This document shows, one piece after another, positions 34,650-43,428 of a stretch of 64,000 nucleotides of DNA. Source of the DNA: Aestuariibaculum marinum (GTDB lineage Bacteria; Bacteroidota; Bacteroidia; Flavobacteriales; Flavobacteriaceae). The position numbers and the translations under genes were made by a program. The stretch's first letter is position 1. Each line of letters starts with the position of its first letter. A model generated the notes under the pieces. The model did not search any database. It was not told the DNA's origin and worked only from the letters and a program-made list of their open reading frames with translations. The stretch lies in NCBI RefSeq assembly GCF_014596975.1, contig NZ_JACVXD010000006.1, positions 32,538 to 96,537 on the forward strand. The letters are read 5' to 3'.

Positions 34650-37145
34650 ATGAACTTAAGACTACTTTTTATATTTTTTTATTTAGGAATGATTACGGCC
34701 TTTGCCCAAACAAAGGTTAGTGGTTATGTGTTTGATGAATACGACCAACCGGTGTCATTCGCTAATGTCTTGTTTCAAGGTTCTACAAAAGGCACCATTA
34801 CCGACGAAAATGGTAAGTTCTATTTAGAATCCGACGACACCTGGGATGGATTAACAGTATCCTTTATAGGTTACGAAACCTTGATTATTTCTTTAGATAA
34901 AAAAGTAAACTATAACTTAAAGTTCATATTAAAAGAAGAGGCAGCTCAGCTCGATCAGGTGGTTATTGTATCAGGAAAACAATCTAAAAAAGATAATCCG
35001 GCAATTGATATTCTTCGAAAAATCTGGGAACATAAACGTAAAAATGGCTTACGATTATATAACCAGTATCAGTATGATAAATATGAAAAAGTAGAATTCG
35101 ATATTAATACCATCGATAGTGCACTTATAAAAAGTAAACTATTTCGAGGAATGGAATTTGTATTCGATGAGGTCGACACATCTAAAGTCACCGGGAAAAC
35201 CTACCTGCCTATTTTTATTAATGAAGCCGTATCAACGGTGTACGGTGATAATGAATTGAATAAGGAAAAGGAAGTGTTAAACGGTAATAAAAATTCTGGT
35301 TTTAGCGATAATCAAGTAATTATTGATTTTGTTGATGACCTGTATTCCGATTATAACATTTACGATAACTATATGAAGTTTTTCGATAAAAGCTTCGTGA
35401 GTCCTTTGTCCCGAACCGGAATCAATACCTATAATTATGTCTTAGGCGACAGTGCTTATATTGATAATAAGTGGTGTTACAACATTGTGTATTACCCGAG
35501 ACGAAAAAACGAATTGACGTTTAAAGGCGATTTTTGGGTTGCTGATACAACCTATGCAATCAAGTCTATTAACCTCCAGGCTTCAAAAAGTGCCAATATA
35601 AATTGGGTAAAAGACATTTATATAGAACAGGAATTTGAAGTAGTTAGCGACTCCATATTTTTGGTGAAGCGCGATTATATGATGTCTGACTTTGCTTTTA
35701 AAAAGAAAGAACAGGCGAGAGGTATATATGGAAAACGAACGACTCTTTTCAATAATTATAAATTCGATATAGCAAAGGACAAGAAGTTTTACGAAGCCGA
35801 AGTTTTCAATTACGATGAAGATGTTTACGAAAGAGACGATTCCTTTTGGGAAGAAAATCGAATGGAAGCTTTAAATAAAGATGAAAAAGGAGTTTATAAA
35901 ATGTTAGACACCTTAAAAACGGTTAAAAAGTTTAAGCGTCTTTATAATTTGGGAAGCATTTTAACTTCAGGATATATAGAATTTAATAGTTTACCATTGG
36001 ATTATGGTCCTATTTTTTCAACTTTCGGATTTAATGAAGTTGAAGGTGTGCGTATACGAACCGGAGGAAGAACCTATTTTGGTAAAAACGATTTATGGCG
36101 ACTAGAAGGCTATCTGGCCTACGGATTAAAAGACGATAAGTTTAAATACGGCATTTCAGGAAAATGGCTTTTAGATAAAAAGAACCGATTTATTATATCT
36201 GCTGGAAACAGGCGAGATGTAGAGCAAATCGGGGTGAATTTAACAACTAATACTGATGTGCTGGGTAGAAGTTTCGCATCGTCGGGGTTAATTACTACAG
36301 GGCCAAATGATAAACTAACCAGCATTAATTTAACGAGTTTGTATATAGAAACCGAACCGTTAAAGAATGTGGTGTTTAAAATAGGAGGAAACTACCGTAC
36401 ACTTGAATCGGCGTCGCCAACCTTTAGCTTAGATTATAATACTGAAGAAGGTGTGGCATCCGAAATTAAACAATTTGAGTCGTCGCTGTCAGTATCGTAT
36501 TTCCCAAAACGAAAAATGACAGGGTATGGCGTAGAGCGTTTACATGCTAATGATGATTACGCAAGTCTTTTTGCGCAGGTAACCAGAGGTGATAAAGGAT
36601 TTTTTAATAGTGATTTCGATTATACCAAACTGCAATTTTCGTATACACAACCCTGGCAAATTGGCGGATTCGGGCGGTTAACGACAGTGATGGAAGCTGG
36701 TAAAACAATTGGAGAATTACCATTAGGCTTATTAAGTATTGTTCCGGGTAACCAGTCGTATTTTTCAATTTACAATACTTTTTCACAGTTAGATTATTAT
36801 GAGTTTGTAACTGATACGTACGCATCTTTTCATGTGGAACATAACTTTAACGGCCGATTATTTTCTAGAATTCCGTTCTTAAGAAAACTTAATCTGCGTG
36901 AAATTGTAAGCTTTAGAAGTGCCTGGGGAGAACTTTCAGACGAGAATATTGCTTTAAATACTACCGATAATCCATATGCTGTTCCTCTTGTGGCGCCTAG
37001 CGATGAAGTCTATTATGAATATGGCTTCGGAATTGGAAATATTTTTAAAGTGTTTAGAATCGATTTTAACTTCAGAGGAAATTATTTAGATAATCCTGCT
37101 GCTAGAAAATTTGGTGTAACAGGAACGTTTGGCTTCTATTTTTAG
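34650..37145 (+). CDS. DUF5686 outer-membrane protein with carboxypeptidase-regulatory-like domain
   Basis: 831 residues. A signal peptide ends near TAFA-Q. Residues about 20-110 are a CarboxypepD_reg-like domain (VSGYVFDEYDQPVSFANV, ENGKFYLES, VSFIGYE). The remainder matches DUF5686, a Bacteroidota family of predicted beta-barrels (NPAIDILRKIWEHKRKNG, then a barrel ending GVTGTFGFYF, the final Phe typical of outer-membrane proteins). The function is unknown. The ATG at 34650 is preferred over a TTG at 34629 inside the terminator hairpin. Confidence 0.85.
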   Translation: MNLRLLFIFFYLGMITAFAQTKVSGYVFDEYDQPVSFANVLFQGSTKGTITDENGKFYLESDDTWDGLTVSFIGYETLIISLDKKVNYNLKFILKEEAAQLDQVVIVSGKQSKKDNPAIDILRKIWEHKRKNGLRLYNQYQYDKYEKVEFDINTIDSALIKSKLFRGMEFVFDEVDTSKVTGKTYLPIFINEAVSTVYGDNELNKEKEVLNGNKNSGFSDNQVIIDFVDDLYSDYNIYDNYMKFFDKSFVSPLSRTGINTYNYVLGDSAYIDNKWCYNIVYYPRRKNELTFKGDFWVADTTYAIKSINLQASKSANINWVKDIYIEQEFEVVSDSIFLVKRDYMMSDFAFKKKEQARGIYGKRTTLFNNYKFDIAKDKKFYEAEVFNYDEDVYERDDSFWEENRMEALNKDEKGVYKMLDTLKTVKKFKRLYNLGSILTSGYIEFNSLPLDYGPIFSTFGFNEVEGVRIRTGGRTYFGKNDLWRLEGYLAYGLKDDKFKYGISGKWLLDKKNRFIISAGNRRDVEQIGVNLTTNTDVLGRSFASSGLITTGPNDKLTSINLTSLYIETEPLKNVVFKIGGNYRTLESASPTFSLDYNTEEGVASEIKQFESSLSVSYFPKRKMTGYGVERLHANDDYASLFAQVTRGDKGFFNSDFDYTKLQFSYTQPWQIGGFGRLTTVMEAGKTIGELPLGLLSIVPGNQSYFSIYNTFSQLDYYEFVTDTYASFHVEHNFNGRLFSRIPFLRKLNLREIVSFRSAWGELSDENIALNTTDNPYAVPLVAPSDEVYYEYGFGIGNIFKVFRIDFNFRGNYLDNPAARKFGVTGTFGFYF

Positions 37146-37171
37146 AAACTTATTTTAAAGTATAGTAAAAC

Positions 37172-37208
37172 CAAAAACCCCAAAGGACTTGGTCTTTTGG
37201 GGTTTTTG
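37172..37208. terminator. Bidirectional terminator after the DUF5686 gene
   Basis: AAAAACCCCAAAGGA pairs with TCTTTTGGGGTTTTT around a short loop, with A and T tracts on either side. It is shared with the minus-strand lipoprotein gene. Confidence 0.9.
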
Positions 37209-37218
37209 ATTAAAACTA

Positions 37219-37749
37219 TTATTGGTTTGTTAAATAGTATTCTACATTTATGATTTCCATTGTACTTGCACTTCCATAAATTAATGATTCTTCTTTGTCA
37301 AAAGTGAGTGTGCAGTAAGAATTAGCATCAATGCTATAGCAATGATTTGTTGCATTAGAAGCATAGTAGTTGCCAGAAGTGTATTCAACATTATCAGATT
37401 TAATGGCTAATACAGCAATACCTTCCACAGGAAAATTATTTAGGTTATTAAGTTTGATTTCAAACTGAAGTCTAGAGGTGTCATTGCCAGTATCAGGGGT
37501 GTAATTGAAACTAATAATCTCATAGGTGAAGTTTTCTAATATTGGCGCATTAACTTCAATAGGTTCTGGGTCAGGAGTGTCACAAGGAACTTCCATGGTT
37601 GTTTCGTAATAATAAGATTGATTATTTACAAAATAAACATTATTTACGGTTATAGTTTTGGTACAATCATCATCTTTGGAATTGTCACAACTATAGGTGA
37701 GAATTAAGTAAGTGCATGCGAGAAGATATTTAATAGTTTTTATTAGCAT
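37219..37749 (-). CDS. Lipoprotein of unknown function
   Basis: 176 residues. The signal peptide ends in the lipobox LILTYSC. The mature part begins with an acidic spacer (DNSKDDD) and then a beta-rich domain with a few cysteines (VPCDTP, HCYSI, YCTLTF) and many Asn and Tyr residues. No family is recognised. The ATG at 37749 is used; the longer frame would begin at TTG 37755. It stands between two bidirectional terminators and so appears to be a single gene. Confidence 0.65.
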   Translation of the reverse strand: MLIKTIKYLLACTYLILTYSCDNSKDDDCTKTITVNNVYFVNNQSYYYETTMEVPCDTPDPEPIEVNAPILENFTYEIISFNYTPDTGNDTSRLQFEIKLNNLNNFPVEGIAVLAIKSDNVEYTSGNYYASNATNHCYSIDANSYCTLTFDKEESLIYGSASTMEIINVEYYLTNQ

Positions 37750-37794
37750 GTTCAATAAAATTTAAGGCTTATCATTAATAAATGAGGTTTAAAA

Positions 37795-37832
37795 GAAAAC
37801 CCCAAATAATTTTATTATTTGGGGTTAAAATT
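37795..37832. terminator. Terminator of the M1 peptidase gene
   Basis: AACCCCAAATAAT pairs with ATTATTTGGGGTT, with a short loop. It lies 16 nt beyond the stop of the minus-strand peptidase gene. Confidence 0.8.
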
Positions 37833-37847
37833 ATAAATTATTACTGT

Positions 37848-40076
37848 TTATTTTTGAGTTTTCTTCTCTTTAAAACTATCAAAATCCGATTGAGTTTCTG
37901 CCTTAGGGAAACTGTTATTGCTCATATCGGTATCTGCAAATTCAAAATTAGGATCTAAATTTACCGTACTTACTTCTTTGTCTTTTAAGAAGGTTTTAGT
38001 CACTTCATATTCATTAAGCCTCCAGATGTCAGCGGGTAATTTGTCAATCTCGGTACTGCCGTCCGTATACACCCATTCAATAGTTACAGGCATCACTAAA
38101 CCACCTACATTTTTTATGGTAACCTCGTAAATGTTTTTATTGCGTAACTGTTTGCGCATTTCGGTTTCATCCAGTCTGGATAAAAATCCGCCGTAAGCAT
38201 TGTCTGGTGTGTCGGTCATGGTAATTACTTCTGGTCCGTTTGAAAAATCTTTTGGGTTTTCAGCAGGACTTTCGCCTTCAATTTTAACCGCTTTCTTTTT
38301 TTGTTGATCTTCAATGTTTAGGTTTTCTTCGTAAACTTTATACCATTTTACATTGCTTAATTCCATGTCAACATGGTCAACGGTGAAAAACCAGCCTCTA
38401 AAAAACCAGTCTAAATCGGTAGCTGTTGCATCTTCAAGCGTTCTGAATAAATCACCCGGATTTGGGTGTTTGTATTTCCATCGGTTAGCATATTCTTTAA
38501 ACGCCTGGTCGAACAATTCTTTTCCGATAATAGATTCGCGAAGCATTTGTAATCCAACAGTAGGCTTTATATAAAAGTTACTCCCGAATTGAGAGAATAA
38601 TTCGTTATCTGAAGTGGTCATGATTGGGCGCAGTATATTTTTATCGCCACTCATAAACGGAACAATGCTTTTAGGAGTAGTATGACTAAATTGTGGATAG
38701 CGCTCTTCAATAGTACGTTGGTGAATAAAGGTATTTAATCCTTCGTCCATCCACATCCATTTGCGCTCGTCTGAGCTAACAATCATCGGGAACCAGTTGT
38801 GTCCCACTTCGTGGACAATGGTGCCAATCATACCTTTTTTAGCACCGTCGCTCATTTTTCCATTTTTAGGGCGACCACCATTAAAGCTAATCATTGGGAA
38901 CTCCATGCCAATATTAGAAGTGTTCACTGAAATGGCTACAGGGTAAGGGTAATCAAAGGTAGCTTCAGAATACACTTCAAGCGCATTTTTTATTGCTTTT
39001 GTTGATTCTTCTTCCCAAACCGGAAGCCCTTCTTCTGGGAAGTAAGACATCGCCATCACGGTGTTGGTTGGTAATTTTACTGCCTGAGCATCCCAGATGA
39101 ATTTTCTTGACGATGCAAAAGCAAAATCTCTGACGTTTTCAGCATGGAATTTCCAGGTTTTGGTTTTTGAACTTTTATTTCTTTTGTTCGCTGTCGCTTC
39201 TTCCTGGGTAATAATTAAGACAGGTTTGTCGAATGATTTTTTAGCTTGGTCTAAACGTTGTCTTTGGGTTTTTGTTAAAACACTTTCGCTGTTTTGTAGC
39301 TCGCCAGTTGCTGCAACAATATGGTCTTCAGGAACTGTAATTTCTACATCGTAGTCGCCAAATTCTAAAGCAAACTCACCCAGACGTCTAAACTGTTGGT
39401 TTTGCCAGCCTTCGGTATCGTTATAAACAGCCATTCTAGGAAACCAGTGTGCAATTAAATAAATGGTGTTGTCATCCTCAGGGAAATATTCGTAGCCCTC
39501 ACGACTCAACAAAAACATGCTTCGGTCTGTAATCGGGTAAGACCATCCTAAAGAAAAAGTTAGGCTTTCACCCGATTTCAAAGGTGTGTTAAGCATAACT
39601 TTCATCATGGTGTTATTCACCAAAGCTTTAAGTGTGTTGCCAGAAGTATCTTTAATGTATTTAATGGAATAACCTGCAGGAAACTCTATAGGCCTTGTGA
39701 GAAATTGCATTTGTCGGCTATTCATACCATCGGAAACACCGCCTCGGACATCTCCAAAATCCGGGTTTTCTTTTTTGTTAACGTTTTGCTCCAGTTGAAG
39801 CCAAAGGTAAGTTAAGTCGTCTGGAGAATTATTGTGGTAGGTAATGGTTTCTTCTCCAGTTAAGATGTTCGTTTTTTCATCAATTTTAGCCTTGATTTTA
39901 TAATCTGCTCGCTGTTGCCAGTATTCTCTTCCTGGGGCACCACTAGCTGTTCGGTAGGAGTTTGGCGGGGCAATCATATTATCGATTGGCTCGAATTTGC
40001 CTTGCCATGGTTGTGTCTGTGCTTGTGCAGAAAAAATAGCACAAACAGGCAATAGTAATAAGTAATGTAAACGCAT
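37848..40076 (-). CDS. Secreted M1-family zinc metallopeptidase
   Basis: 742 residues with a signal peptide (cleavage near SAQA-Q). The zinc motif HEVGH (422-426) with E445 (WMDEGLN) 18 residues later is the gluzincin HExxH-E pattern. The N-terminal part is the beta-domain of M1 aminopeptidases (ETITYHNNSPDDLTYLWLQL). The usual GAMEN exopeptidase loop is replaced by NIGMEFPMISF, which keeps the Met-Glu pair. A C-terminal beta-rich domain follows. It would remove N-terminal residues from peptides in the periplasm or outside. No operon partner is evident. Confidence 0.9.
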   Translation of the reverse strand: MRLHYLLLLPVCAIFSAQAQTQPWQGKFEPIDNMIAPPNSYRTASGAPGREYWQQRADYKIKAKIDEKTNILTGEETITYHNNSPDDLTYLWLQLEQNVNKKENPDFGDVRGGVSDGMNSRQMQFLTRPIEFPAGYSIKYIKDTSGNTLKALVNNTMMKVMLNTPLKSGESLTFSLGWSYPITDRSMFLLSREGYEYFPEDDNTIYLIAHWFPRMAVYNDTEGWQNQQFRRLGEFALEFGDYDVEITVPEDHIVAATGELQNSESVLTKTQRQRLDQAKKSFDKPVLIITQEEATANKRNKSSKTKTWKFHAENVRDFAFASSRKFIWDAQAVKLPTNTVMAMSYFPEEGLPVWEEESTKAIKNALEVYSEATFDYPYPVAISVNTSNIGMEFPMISFNGGRPKNGKMSDGAKKGMIGTIVHEVGHNWFPMIVSSDERKWMWMDEGLNTFIHQRTIEERYPQFSHTTPKSIVPFMSGDKNILRPIMTTSDNELFSQFGSNFYIKPTVGLQMLRESIIGKELFDQAFKEYANRWKYKHPNPGDLFRTLEDATATDLDWFFRGWFFTVDHVDMELSNVKWYKVYEENLNIEDQQKKKAVKIEGESPAENPKDFSNGPEVITMTDTPDNAYGGFLSRLDETEMRKQLRNKNIYEVTIKNVGGLVMPVTIEWVYTDGSTEIDKLPADIWRLNEYEVTKTFLKDKEVSTVNLDPNFEFADTDMSNNSFPKAETQSDFDSFKEKKTQK

Positions 40077-40301
40077 AAATATTTAAAGTTAGTCACAAAT
40101 GAATGACAAGATAATAAATAGTTTGAGTTGTCATGTTAAAAACACTCAGCTTTTGCATTATACTTGAGCTAGGTGAGGTTTTCCCGTAAAATAAAGGAGG
40201 TAAAATTAAGTTTGGAATTTAAAGAAAATAAGTTCAAACGTTTAACCTTAAATTATCGTTATAAATACTAACCTTTTGTTGTTAAATGCATAAGTGTTCA
40301 G

Positions 40302-40309
40302 TACATTTG
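40302..40309 (+). promoter_or_regulatory. -7 promoter element of ppa
   Basis: TACATTTG matches TAnnTTTG, followed by GCAC as at the tRNA promoters. TTG at 40279-40281 is a possible -33 element with a 20-nt spacer. A GTG at 40294 lies upstream of the expected transcription start and cannot be the start codon. Confidence 0.65.
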
Positions 40310-40329
40310 CACGACCAAATACAAATATA

Positions 40330-40854
40330 ATGAGTAACGAACAAGTAACATTTGATGTTTTAATAGAAATCCCTAAGGGAAGTAGAAATAAATACGAATA
40401 CGATTTTACATTACACAAAATCCGTTTTGATCGCATGTTGTTTTCATCGATGATGTATCCAGGCGATTACGGGTTTATTCCTGAGACTTTGGCGTTAGAT
40501 CAGGACCCTTTAGATGTTTTAGTATTAGGACATCAGCCAACATATCCTATGGTTGTTATGGAAGTAAGGCCTATTGGAGTTTTCTACATGACCGATGAAA
40601 AAGGTCCGGATGAGAAAGTTATTTGTGTTCCTGTATCAGATCCAATTTGGAGTAAAAAGATGGATATTAGTGATTTAAATCCTCACCGTTTAAAAGAAAT
40701 CGAGCATTTCTTTCAGGTTTATAAAGACTTAGAGAAGAAAAAAGTTGATACTGGTGGTTGGGGTAATGCAGACGATGCTGTTAGAATTTATCAGGAGTGT
40801 GTGAAGCGTTACGAAGAAAGCGATCACAAGAAAAAAAGAACCTTTACAATCTAA
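40330..40854 (+). CDS. ppa: Soluble inorganic pyrophosphatase (family I)
   Basis: 174 residues. The family I metal site is LDQDPLDVLVLGH, and other segments are IEIPKGSRNKYEYD, YPGDYGFIPET and WGNADDAVRIYQECVKRY. It hydrolyses pyrophosphate in the cytoplasm and pulls biosynthetic reactions forward. The ATG at 40330 is used since the upstream GTG precedes the transcription start. It is followed by a terminator and then by the membrane-bound pyrophosphatase gene. Confidence 0.96.
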   Translation: MSNEQVTFDVLIEIPKGSRNKYEYDFTLHKIRFDRMLFSSMMYPGDYGFIPETLALDQDPLDVLVLGHQPTYPMVVMEVRPIGVFYMTDEKGPDEKVICVPVSDPIWSKKMDISDLNPHRLKEIEHFFQVYKDLEKKKVDTGGWGNADDAVRIYQECVKRYEESDHKKKRTFTI

Positions 40855-40889
40855 ATTATTAGATTAATAATATAACGTAAAAATAAATG

Positions 40890-40918
40890 AGCCATCTTTA
40901 ACAAAAGGTGGCTTTTTT
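40890..40918 (+). terminator. Intrinsic terminator after ppa
   Basis: GCCATCTT pairs with AAGGTGGC (one G-T pair), followed by a T run. It separates ppa from hppA. Confidence 0.85.
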
Positions 40919-40986
40919 TATCACTTATATTTTCCTACTTTTAGCAGAATAAAAAAAATATATTAACATAAAACCAACAAACTAAT

Positions 40987-43362
40987 ATGGAATTAATAGT
41001 GAGCTTTTTACCGCTTTTCGGAGTTTTGGCATTAGCGTTTGTATTTATTAAAAGTGCCTGGGTCTCCAAGCAGGATCAGGGTAGTGAAAAAATGATTAAA
41101 ATAGCCAAGAATATAGCCGATGGGGCTATGTCTTTCCTTAAAGCTGAATATAAAATTTTATCAATATTTGTCGTCGCAGTAGCCATTTTACTTTACTTTA
41201 AAGGTAGTGCAGAAGCCGGTTCAAACGGTATGGTTGCGGTTTCATTTATTGTAGGCGCTATTTGTTCTGCTTTGGCAGGTTTTATAGGAATGAAAGTAGC
41301 CACCAAAGCCAATGTAAGAACTACCAGTGCAGCCAGAACGTCTTTAGGTAAGGCGCTTGAAGTTGCTTTTGCTGGTGGAGCCGTTATGGGGCTTGGTGTT
41401 GTAGGGCTTGGTGTACTTGGATTAAGTGGCCTTTTTATGATTTATAGTGAAATGGGCTGGGGAATTAGTGAGGTACTTAACGTACTTTCTGGATTTTCTC
41501 TTGGTGCCTCTTCTATAGCGTTATTTGCTCGTGTAGGTGGAGGTATTTATACCAAAGCAGCCGATGTAGGTGCTGATTTGGTAGGAAAAGTAGAAGCAGG
41601 AATCCCTGAAGATCACCCGTTAAATCCAGCAACAATTGCAGATAATGTAGGTGATAACGTAGGTGATGTAGCCGGAATGGGAGCCGATTTATTTGAATCG
41701 TATGTGGGGTCCATAATCGGAACCATGGTATTAGGTGCTTTTATTATTACACCTGATTTTAATGGATTGGGAGCGGTTTATCTTCCGTTAGTTTTAGCTG
41801 CCGTAGGTATTGTTATGTCTATTATAGGTACCTTCTTTGTAAAAGTTAAAGACGGCGGAAATCCACAAACAGCCTTAAATATAGGAGAATTTGGTTCTGC
41901 CGGATTAATGGTTGTAGCATCGTATTTTATTATTAATGCGTTAATCCCTGAAGGCGCTGAAGGGTTGCCAAATGGAGCAACTGGAGTTTTTATAGCTGTA
42001 ATCGCCGGGTTAATTGCTGGTTTAGCGGTTGGAAAAGTAACCGAATACTATACAGGTACAGGAAAGAAGCCCGTAAATTCTATAGTAAAACAATCTGAAA
42101 CAGGTTCTGCAACTAATATTATTGCTGGTTTAGGTATCGGAATGATGTCTACAGCGATTCCAATTATTTTAATAGCAGCAGCAATTTTAGTGTCTCATTA
42201 TTTTGCAGGATTATATGGTATTGCGATTGCAGCAGTAGGGATGTTAGCGAATACAGGAATTCAGTTGGCAGTTGATGCTTACGGACCTATTTCTGATAAT
42301 GCTGGTGGTATTGCCGAAATGGCCGAATTGCCAAGCGAAGTTCGTGAGCGTACCGATAAATTAGATGCTGTAGGAAACACTACTGCAGCTATTGGTAAGG
42401 GATTTGCTATCGCTTCAGCAGCCTTAACAGCTTTAGCTTTATTCGCAGCCTTTATGAAAACGGCGAATGTAATGGCTATTGATGTGTCTCAACCGGATAT
42501 TATGGCCGGGTTATTAGTAGGAGGTATGTTGCCATTTGTGTTTTCAGCGTTGTCTATGAATGCCGTGGGGCGCGCTGCCATGGCTATGATTGAAGAGGTA
42601 CGTCGTCAGTTTAGAGATATCCCTCAGTTGAAGGCGGCTTTAGAAGTGATGCGTAAATACGATTCAGATATGAGCAAGGCCTCTGAAGCTGATAGAAAAA
42701 TATTTGATGAAGCCGATGGTGTAGCAGAATACGAAAAATGTGTTGCGATTTCAACGCAGGCCTCAATTAGAGAAATGGTTTTACCTGGGCTTTTAGCTAT
42801 TGCAGTGCCTGTAGCTATTGGTTTTATTGGTGGAGCAGAAATGTTAGGCGGTTTATTAGCGGGGGTAACAACTTGTGGTGTGCTTATGGCGATTTTCCAG
42901 TCTAATGCTGGTGGTGCTTGGGATAACGCTAAAAAGACGATAGAGGAGCAAGGAAGAAAAGGTACAGAAGCGCATAAAGCTGCCGTTGTTGGTGATACGG
43001 TTGGAGATCCGTTTAAGGATACGTCAGGGCCTTCGTTAAACATATTATTGAAATTAATGTCGGTTGTAGCGTTAGTTATTGCACCTAGTATAGCCTTATC
43101 AGTAGAAGGAGAAACAGCTTATGCTACGAATCAGGTTGAGATTGCTAAAGAAGTAAAAGTAAACATGACTAAAAATGATGATGGCACCGTACAAGCTGTG
43201 GTAACCACAGTAACAACTCAAAACGGAGAAACATCAACTTCATATGATACTTTTGAGGGAACTGAGGATGAGGTTAAAGCAAATGTGGAAGCTTTAGGAG
43301 ATAAGTCAGGTGATCACATTGTTGTAAAAAATGTAGTAAAAGAAGTAGAGGTTGAAGATTAA
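40987..43362 (+). CDS. hppA: Ion-translocating membrane pyrophosphatase with C-terminal extension
   Basis: 791 residues, about 16 membrane helices. The catalytic loops include [40 protein letters not shown] and [25 protein letters not shown] has Ala where potassium-independent enzymes have Lys, so it is probably of the K+-dependent type. The pumped ion (H+ or Na+) is not decided here. After the last helix a hydrophilic tail of about 75 residues (from about 715), rich in Val, Thr and Glu, extends beyond the usual C terminus. It uses pyrophosphate hydrolysis to energise the inner membrane. Confidence 0.95.
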   Translation: MELIVSFLPLFGVLALAFVFIKSAWVSKQDQGSEKMIKIAKNIADGAMSFLKAEYKILSIFVVAVAILLYFKGSAEAGSNGMVAVSFIVGAICSALAGFIGMKVATKANVRTTSAARTSLGKALEVAFAGGAVMGLGVVGLGVLGLSGLFMIYSEMGWGISEVLNVLSGFSLGASSIALFARVGGGIYTKAADVGADLVGKVEAGIPEDHPLNPATIADNVGDNVGDVAGMGADLFESYVGSIIGTMVLGAFIITPDFNGLGAVYLPLVLAAVGIVMSIIGTFFVKVKDGGNPQTALNIGEFGSAGLMVVASYFIINALIPEGAEGLPNGATGVFIAVIAGLIAGLAVGKVTEYYTGTGKKPVNSIVKQSETGSATNIIAGLGIGMMSTAIPIILIAAAILVSHYFAGLYGIAIAAVGMLANTGIQLAVDAYGPISDNAGGIAEMAELPSEVRERTDKLDAVGNTTAAIGKGFAIASAALTALALFAAFMKTANVMAIDVSQPDIMAGLLVGGMLPFVFSALSMNAVGRAAMAMIEEVRRQFRDIPQLKAALEVMRKYDSDMSKASEADRKIFDEADGVAEYEKCVAISTQASIREMVLPGLLAIAVPVAIGFIGGAEMLGGLLAGVTTCGVLMAIFQSNAGGAWDNAKKTIEEQGRKGTEAHKAAVVGDTVGDPFKDTSGPSLNILLKLMSVVALVIAPSIALSVEGETAYATNQVEIAKEVKVNMTKNDDGTVQAVVTTVTTQNGETSTSYDTFEGTEDEVKANVEALGDKSGDHIVVKNVVKEVEVED

Positions 43363-43381
43363 ATTTCAACTTATAATAAAT

Positions 43382-43417
43382 AAAAAAGCCGCATATGTAA
43401 TGCGGCTTTTTTATTGC
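43382..43417. terminator. Bidirectional terminator between hppA and the S9 peptidase gene
   Basis: AAAAAAGCCGCAT and ATGCGGCTTTTTT form a strong stem with loop ATGTA, serving both convergent genes. Confidence 0.92.
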
Positions 43418-43428
43418 TTTAAATCTGT

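Noticed and set aside
40294..40329. GTG start of the pyrophosphatase frame
   Set aside because: It precedes the TACATTTG promoter box; the ATG at 40330 gives the normal family length.
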